A stretch of 45,786 nucleotides of DNA, taken from assembly GCA_049801375.1 (NCBI GenBank), contig JBARKJ010000144.1:1-45786 (forward strand). The letters run 5' to 3'. This DNA is from JBARKJ01 sp049801375 (GTDB lineage: Bacteria > Nitrospirota > JACRHJ01). Both the position numbers and the translations under genes were made by a program. Within the stretch, counting starts at the first letter, position 1, and each line of letters begins with the position of its first letter. Under the pieces are notes generated by a model. That model was not told the origin of the DNA. It did not search any database and was given only the letters and a program-made list of their open reading frames with translations. Positions 40,792-45,786 of this stretch are shown piece by piece.

Positions 40792-41721
40792 ATGAATTAT
40801 AAATTGTTCCGTCTGATCCCGGTTATGCTTCTGGCCGGGTTCCTATGCATGGGAGCGATGCCCGCGTACGCGGCAAAAATCCGCGTAGTGACAACGCTGA
40901 CAGACTTGGCCGACCTGACGCGCAATGTGGGCGGGGACCTTGTGGATGTGCACAGCCTGGCAACCGGCGTGGAGGACACGCACGGGGTCCCGATGAAACC
41001 GAGCTTCGTGCCCCTGATGAACCGGGCCGACCTCTTGATGCTTGTCGGGTTTGACTGCGAACACGCCTTCCTGCCAGCGCTAATTGAAGCCAGCAAGAAT
41101 CCGCGAATCCTGGTGGGACGGTCCGGCTACGTGGACTGCTCGAAAGGCATCGTTCCGATGGACGTGCCAACATCGACCGGACATGCCGCGGGCGACGTGC
41201 ACCCGTACGGCAACCCGCACTACATGCTGGACCCGGTGCTGGCGAAGACCGCTCTCCAGAACATCTATAACGCCCTGGTAGATTTTGCCCCGCAGCATAA
41301 AGCGGAATTTACCAAAAACCGCGACGCGTACCTTGCGAAGCTGAACGCGAAGATAGCCGAATGGGAAAAGGACGTCAAACCGATCAGGGGTACGAAGTTC
41401 GTGTCCTATCATGAGCACTGGTCTTATTTCGCGAAGCGCTTCGGCCTGGACTACTTCGGCACGATTGAACTGAGGCCCGGCATAGACCCGACGCCTCGGC
41501 ATATCGAGGAGTTGATTTCCGAGATGAAGGCCCAGCACGTGCCTGTCGTCGTGCGAGAGCCGCAGTTCCCGGAAAAGGTGCCCAGACTCATCGCCCAGCA
41601 GACCGGCGCGACCATGATAACCCTGCCCATAATGCCGGGCGGCGTGCCGAATACGGAAACGTATATCAAGATGATGGATTACATCGTCCATACCATGGTC
41701 TCCGCGCAGGCGAAGAAATGA
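40792..41721 (+). CDS. znuA: Zinc (metal) ABC transporter substrate-binding protein ZnuA-like
   Basis: A signal peptide (to about residue 27, AYAAK) is followed by a cluster A-I metal-binding fold. Candidate ligands are His64 (EDTHGVP), His143 (GNPHYMLDP), His207/His209 (SYHEHW) and Glu256 (REPQF). The long His-rich loop of many ZnuA proteins is absent, so manganese or iron cannot be excluded. AAAGGAG precedes the ATG. Its stop overlaps the start of the ATPase gene (ATGA). Confidence 0.93.
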   Translation: MNYKLFRLIPVMLLAGFLCMGAMPAYAAKIRVVTTLTDLADLTRNVGGDLVDVHSLATGVEDTHGVPMKPSFVPLMNRADLLMLVGFDCEHAFLPALIEASKNPRILVGRSGYVDCSKGIVPMDVPTSTGHAAGDVHPYGNPHYMLDPVLAKTALQNIYNALVDFAPQHKAEFTKNRDAYLAKLNAKIAEWEKDVKPIRGTKFVSYHEHWSYFAKRFGLDYFGTIELRPGIDPTPRHIEELISEMKAQHVPVVVREPQFPEKVPRLIAQQTGATMITLPIMPGGVPNTETYIKMMDYIVHTMVSAQAKK

Positions 41722-42437
41722 AAATGGATGATGCGCTCATAACTCTCGATAACCTGAGCATCGGCTACGGCGGTCAACCCGTGCTGTCCGGGATTTCGTT
41801 TTCCATCGCCCGTGGCGGCTTCATCGCAATCCTCGGCGCGAACGGCTCGGGGAAATCCACTCTGCTTAAGACGCTGCTTGGCCTGATACCGCCTGTATCG
41901 GGCCGCATCGTCACCGCTTCGTCGGGTGCGCCGATCGTGTTTGGTTATGTGCCCCAATCCGTTCACTTCGACCCGATATATCTCCTCACTGGCTTCGATG
42001 TCGCTGTCATGGGCACTTATGGGCGTGTTCGGCCGGGGCGGTTTATCCCCCCGGCCGAGCGCGACTTCACAACTGAATGTCTCCGTGCGGCGGGTGCCGA
42101 GGAATTTGCCCGCAAGAAATTCGCCGAACTCTCCGGCGGCCAGAAACAGCGCATACTCATAGCACGCGCCCTGGTAACGCGTCCGGATGTCCTGGTACTG
42201 GATGAGCCTACCGCTGGTATAGACCATGCGGCGACACATGCCGCGATGGACTTTATCTCGCAGATCCGCAAGGGAAAAAAAATCACCGTCCTGCTCGTCA
42301 CGCACGATTTCGCGGCGGTGCGACGCCATGCTGAACAGGTCATCTGGCTTCACGAGGGCAAGGTCATCTATGGTACTGCGGGCGAACTGCTTAAGCCCGA
42401 ACGTGTGGCCGAAATATTTGAAGTGGGGAACGATTGA
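41718..42437 (+). CDS. znuC: Zinc ABC transporter ATP-binding protein ZnuC-like
   Basis: The ABC ATPase has Walker A GANGSGKST (near residue 39), the ZnuC/MntB-type YVPQSVHFD, signature LSGGQKQR and Walker B LVLDEPTAGID, with His in VTHDF. It powers the metal transporter with the permease that follows. It overlaps znuA by four bases. Confidence 0.95.
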   Translation: MKMDDALITLDNLSIGYGGQPVLSGISFSIARGGFIAILGANGSGKSTLLKTLLGLIPPVSGRIVTASSGAPIVFGYVPQSVHFDPIYLLTGFDVAVMGTYGRVRPGRFIPPAERDFTTECLRAAGAEEFARKKFAELSGGQKQRILIARALVTRPDVLVLDEPTAGIDHAATHAAMDFISQIRKGKKITVLLVTHDFAAVRRHAEQVIWLHEGKVIYGTAGELLKPERVAEIFEVGND

Positions 42438-42438
42438 T

Positions 42439-43299
42439 ATGGAAACACTGCATCAGATACTCTCACCCGATTTTCTACTGCGCAATTCAATTTACACGAG
42501 TGTGCTCGTAGGCTTGATCTGCCCCCTAGTCGGCGTGTTCCTTGTGGTGCGCCGGCTTGTGTTCATGGGTGTCGCGCTGCCTCAGATTTCCTCGACAGGC
42601 GTTGCTATCGCGCTTTCGCTGCCTTTGTGGCTTGGGTTCAGACTGTCCGGTCAAAGCCCGGATAGTGCGCATGAACTTGCCTTCTTAGGCTCGATCACGT
42701 TCTCGTTGGTCGCGATTTTGGTGCTGGCTTTTCTGGAAAGACGCGGGCGCGGGCATCCGGAAGGCCGTCTCGGCACCGCATATGTCGTGGCTGCCGCATT
42801 AAGCATCCTGATATTGTCAAAAAATCCGTATGGCGAGATCGGATGGCTCGATATGCTAAAAGGGGAGGTCATCACCATATCCAACTCCGACCTTGTGCTA
42901 ACGGCGGCGACACTTATACTTGTGCTCGCGGTACTGGGCCTTTTTCACAAGGAACTGCTCCTGATATCCTTCGACCGGGAAACGGCGATTATCCTCGGCA
43001 AAAATGTCATTTTCTGGGATGCCTTGCTCTATGTTTTAATCGGCCTGACCGTCTCGATGGCGGTGCTCAGCGTCGGCCCGCTTATCGCGTTCGGATTTTT
43101 GCTTATCCCGGCGCTGACGGCGCACCTGTTCGCACGCAATATGCGCCAGTTCACTATATTGGCATCGCTGATCGGCGGCGCGGCGGCGTTCTTCGGTTTC
43201 TGGATAGCTTACCAATACGACTATCCGGTCGGTCCCACGGATGTCGTTCTCTTGGGCGTGTTTTACGCAACGGCCTGGGTGATCGCAAGGTTTCTTTAA
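42439..43299 (+). CDS. znuB: Zinc ABC transporter permease ZnuB-like
   Basis: The 286-residue ABC-3 family protein has about eight membrane helices and the motifs FLVVRRLVFMGVALPQIS and FGFWIAYQYDYPVGPTDV of metal permeases. The true start is the ATG at 42439, where family similarity begins; frame upstream of it overlaps znuC and is not coding. No clear terminator follows before the convergent polysaccharide genes. Confidence 0.95.
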   Translation: METLHQILSPDFLLRNSIYTSVLVGLICPLVGVFLVVRRLVFMGVALPQISSTGVAIALSLPLWLGFRLSGQSPDSAHELAFLGSITFSLVAILVLAFLERRGRGHPEGRLGTAYVVAAALSILILSKNPYGEIGWLDMLKGEVITISNSDLVLTAATLILVLAVLGLFHKELLLISFDRETAIILGKNVIFWDALLYVLIGLTVSMAVLSVGPLIAFGFLLIPALTAHLFARNMRQFTILASLIGGAAAFFGFWIAYQYDYPVGPTDVVLLGVFYATAWVIARFL

Positions 43300-43393
43300 T
43301 AAAAGACGTTGCGACGTACCGTCTATTTATTTATATTCATACGATGTATGCAGACTGCTCCGAGACAACGATCCAATGCTTACTACGGTGATG

Positions 43394-44893
43394 TTAAACC
43401 GACTTCAGATCAAAATGGACGTTTTCTTTCAAGGCTTCCACCTTGTCGCCTTCCATGCAGTCAATGCAGTTCGAAATGGAGCGGGATAAGGCGTTGATAA
43501 GCTCGCTTAAGCAAATGACTGGCACCTGTTCTCCTATATTCCTCCTCAGGCGAACGTCGCAGAGGGCCTCGTCGGCGCAATCGACGGAGAAATGCACTAG
43601 GAGCGACCTGCCTGGTGTCTTGGACGGGTTCTGCCAGAGCAGTTCCACCTTCTTTCCCGAAACGCAAATATAGCGGAGCCTTATGGACCTGAATTCCATA
43701 GCTTGGAGCAGATTCGTAATCTCGTCCCAGAGCGGGGAGAAGTCTTTCACGCCCCGCTTCTCCGCGTCCCTCTGGAACCTTCTGATCAGATAGAGATAGT
43801 ATTTCTTCTTCTGGATTTCGATATTCCACGAAACCATTTCCTTTGCCATAGGGACGAGCTTTACGTAATCCAGCCCGACGAGGCCCGCCGCAGCCAGGAA
43901 GAAAAGGACGAGCATATACCAGTAAAGGTCCATGGAGTGCATGCGGAACACCAGCAAAACGGCGGCGATCAATACGACATATACCCCGTAGAGGACCATT
44001 ATCACATGTCTTTTGGACAACCCCTTCTCCAGGAGCTTGTGATGGATATGCTCCTTGTCTGCCTGGCCCAGCGGCACGCCCCTGTAGTATCTTCTCATTA
44101 CCGCGTAGGCCATGTCGAGTATGGGCACAGAGAAGATAGTCATGGAGGCCAGGATGGCGACAAATGCGGTGCTCTTGCCGTAGCTGTTTATCGAGAGCAG
44201 GGCCAGGATAAACCCAAGCGTAAGCGAACCGGAATCGCCCATGAATATCTTGGCCGGATGGTAGTTGAATATCAGAAAACCGGCTAAGCTCCCGATCAAG
44301 GCAAGCGAGACTTCAAAGGCGATGGAATTCGGAGAGACCAGGAGCATACTTATCGAGACGAATATGCCCGTGCCCGCGGCTATGCCGTCCAGGCCGTCGA
44401 TAAGGTTTATCGCGTTCGTTATCACGATTATCCAGAATACCGTCAAGGGAAAGCTCAGGTACTGGGTAGGCATGACTCCGAACGGGGTGCTGAATATCCT
44501 TATTTTGAACCCCGCGAAAAAGGCTATTCCCGCGGCGATGATTTCGATGGAAAGCTTCTTGTAGACCCGGACCCGTTTTACGTCGTCCCAGAAGCCGACG
44601 GCAAAAACCAACATGACCGAGCCCACTGCTACCGCGAGATTAACGCCATTGCCGGCGTGTCCGGCTACCATCGCGCCGAAAAACAACAATGTCATGAAAA
44701 ATGAGGCCATTACGGACAGGCCGCCAAGGCGGGGTACCTCGCCGGTATGGACATTCCTCCCGCCGCCCATGTCCATCGCCCCCAATTGCCTCGCGACCCG
44801 CATGGCGAGCGGGGTGAGGGCTACGGAGAGCAAAAAGGCCATCAGGGACAGGGCGATCCCATGCTTTATGTCCATGCCGTTCAGGATGTTCAT
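43394..44893 (-). CDS. Polyprenyl-phosphate N-acetylhexosamine-1-phosphate transferase (WecA/MraY family) with C-terminal extension
   Basis: The first 330 residues form about eleven membrane helices with the catalytic motifs of the family: GGGRNVHTGEVPRLGG, VGFWDDVKR, NAINLIDGLDGIAAGTG and KIFMGDSGSL, then HIHHKLLEKG. The enzyme puts a sugar-1-phosphate on undecaprenyl phosphate to start surface-polysaccharide synthesis. WecA itself is about 360 residues. Here about 170 extra residues follow (KKKYYLYLIRRFQRD and beyond), a soluble domain I do not recognise. Its ATG overlaps the stop of the GDP-fucose synthase gene (ATGA). Confidence 0.93.
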   Translation of the reverse strand: MNILNGMDIKHGIALSLMAFLLSVALTPLAMRVARQLGAMDMGGGRNVHTGEVPRLGGLSVMASFFMTLLFFGAMVAGHAGNGVNLAVAVGSVMLVFAVGFWDDVKRVRVYKKLSIEIIAAGIAFFAGFKIRIFSTPFGVMPTQYLSFPLTVFWIIVITNAINLIDGLDGIAAGTGIFVSISMLLVSPNSIAFEVSLALIGSLAGFLIFNYHPAKIFMGDSGSLTLGFILALLSINSYGKSTAFVAILASMTIFSVPILDMAYAVMRRYYRGVPLGQADKEHIHHKLLEKGLSKRHVIMVLYGVYVVLIAAVLLVFRMHSMDLYWYMLVLFFLAAAGLVGLDYVKLVPMAKEMVSWNIEIQKKKYYLYLIRRFQRDAEKRGVKDFSPLWDEITNLLQAMEFRSIRLRYICVSGKKVELLWQNPSKTPGRSLLVHFSVDCADEALCDVRLRRNIGEQVPVICLSELINALSRSISNCIDCMEGDKVEALKENVHFDLKSV

Positions 44894-45786
44894 CTCAAGG
44901 CTGCTCCCGATGATTTATACCATTCGTATGTATATTCAAGTCCAGACTCAAGCGCGGTCCCATATTTCCATCCAAGGCTATTCAACAGCGATACGTCCAG
45001 GAGCTTTCTTGGAGTGCCGTCAGGCTTAGACCTGTCGTAGGTTATTCTTCCATTGAAGCCTGTTATTTTCTTCAGCAGCTCCGCAAGCTGATTTATTGTT
45101 ACATCCTCACCGGTACCGATATTCACAAATTCGCCTATATCGGCGGCGCTCTTGTTTTCCATCAAAAAAACACATCCCTTGGCCAAGTCATCTACATACA
45201 GGAATTCCCTCCGGGGTGTGCCTGTACCCCATATTACGACCTCATCTGCCCTATTAGCCTTGGCTTCATGAAATTTGCGCATCAAGCCCGGTATCACGTG
45301 GGAATTCTGAAGATCAAAATTGTCTCCCGGACCATAAAGGTTTGTCGGCATAACAGAAATAAAATCAGTGCCATATTGCTGGTTGTAAAACTTACATAAT
45401 TTTATCGCCGATATTTTAGCGATCGCATACGCCTCGTTTGTCGGTTCGAGCGGGCCGCCAAGGAGATATTCTTCCTTAAGCGGCTGGGGCGCGAATTTAG
45501 GGTATATGCAAGACGACCCGAGGTTCAAAAGTTTTTTGACGCCGGCCTTATACGCCGCATGGATGACGTTTGCCGCAATCGATAGATTGGTATAGATAAA
45601 ATCCGCGGGGTAGGTGCTGTTCGCAAGGATGCCGCCGACCTTCGCCGCGGCCAGAAAGACATACTCAGGGCGTTCATGCGAAAAAAAGTCTTCAACGTCG
45701 GCCTGCCGGGTGAGGTCCAGATCACTGCTCGTCCTCGTGACGACATTGGCGTATCCCCTGCGGGTTAGTTCCCGGCAGACGGCTGA
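44890..45786 (-). CDS. fcl: GDP-L-fucose synthase (5' end outside window)
   Basis: The minus strand remains open to the window edge, so the N-terminal Rossmann Gly motif is outside. Visible are FLAAAKVGGI, LNLGSSCIYP with the catalytic Ser-Cys-Ile-Tyr, EAYAIAKISAIKLC with the active YxxxK, LYGPGDNFD and the C-terminal RKLLDVSLLNSLGW. The enzyme epimerises and reduces GDP-4-keto-6-deoxymannose to GDP-fucose for surface polysaccharides. Coupling to the downstream transferase supports one polysaccharide operon. Confidence 0.94.
   Translation of the reverse strand, partial: SAVCRELTRRGYANVVTRTSSDLDLTRQADVEDFFSHERPEYVFLAAAKVGGILANSTYPADFIYTNLSIAANVIHAAYKAGVKKLLNLGSSCIYPKFAPQPLKEEYLLGGPLEPTNEAYAIAKISAIKLCKFYNQQYGTDFISVMPTNLYGPGDNFDLQNSHVIPGLMRKFHEAKANRADEVVIWGTGTPRREFLYVDDLAKGCVFLMENKSAADIGEFVNIGTGEDVTINQLAELLKKITGFNGRITYDRSKPDGTPRKLLDVSLLNSLGWKYGTALESGLEYTYEWYKSSGAALR

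Overview
The window comes from a diderm (Gram-negative-type) bacterium. It encodes lipopolysaccharide export (LptA/B/C), a murein transglycosylase, outer-membrane beta-barrels and periplasmic cytochromes. The block lptC-lptA-lptB-rpoN-hpf-ptsN-hprK-rapZ-EIIA(Man)-HPr-EI is the arrangement typical of the former Deltaproteobacteria (Desulfuromonadota-like) and some Nitrospirota-type lineages. Hydrogenase maturation genes, a pentaheme cytochrome and HdrD/DsrE-type proteins fit an anaerobic or microaerophilic, respiratory and sulfur-active lifestyle. The phylum is inference; no rRNA is present.

Positions 1-22150 are gene-dense, fairly GC-rich core sequence: the end of a hyp operon (hypC, a small inserted membrane-protein gene, partial hypD) on the minus strand; a PHP hydrolase and a TPR protein; a LysM lytic transglycosylase; queE and a Ppx/GppA phosphatase; then the long lpt-rpoN-PTS operon ending in a two-component pair. 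That operon holds a regulatory PTS (EI, HPr, EIIA-Ntr, EIIA-Man, HPr kinase, RapZ) with no sugar permease in sight. On the minus strand, mazG, an ABC exporter pair and a VCBS-repeat protein are translationally coupled. A stand-alone MshEN-type protein closes the core.

Three tRNA genes (Gly-GCC, Cys-GCA, Leu-UAA) follow at 22233-22674. Directly behind tRNA-Leu lies the decayed 3' end of a tyrosine integrase, the usual scar of an integrative element. From there to about 32 kb the sequence looks more AT-rich and patchy: DUF1003, a PnuC-like fragment, a damaged HU gene, DUF4019, two exported Gly-Arg-rich-tailed proteins, a two-domain VOC protein, an unrecognised 278-residue protein, a DUF5132-like protein and a pentaheme cytochrome, with several gene remnants and two families of short dispersed repeats.

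32.0-36.6 kb is a sulfur or metal-redox island: a small Cys-rich protein diverging from an ArsR regulator, then a TauE-type exporter, a DsrE protein, a deleted sulfide:quinone oxidoreductase remnant, a NarI/HdrE-like membrane subunit and an HdrD-like Fe-S protein. 37.2-43.3 kb is a probable zinc-uptake unit: a porin, a His/Cys-rich small protein, an outer-membrane barrel and ZnuA-ZnuC-ZnuB, behind a Fur/Zur-like site. The end of the window (43.4-45.8 kb, minus strand) is surface-polysaccharide synthesis (WecA/MraY-family transferase with a C-terminal extension, and GDP-fucose synthase, cut by the window edge).

The most unusual signal is a short element present twice (about 29395-29520 and 36905-37051). 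Both copies keep a Shine-Dalgarno-like start of a 23-26 codon micro-ORF and a middle segment that can pair with either an upstream or a downstream partner, like an attenuator or switch.
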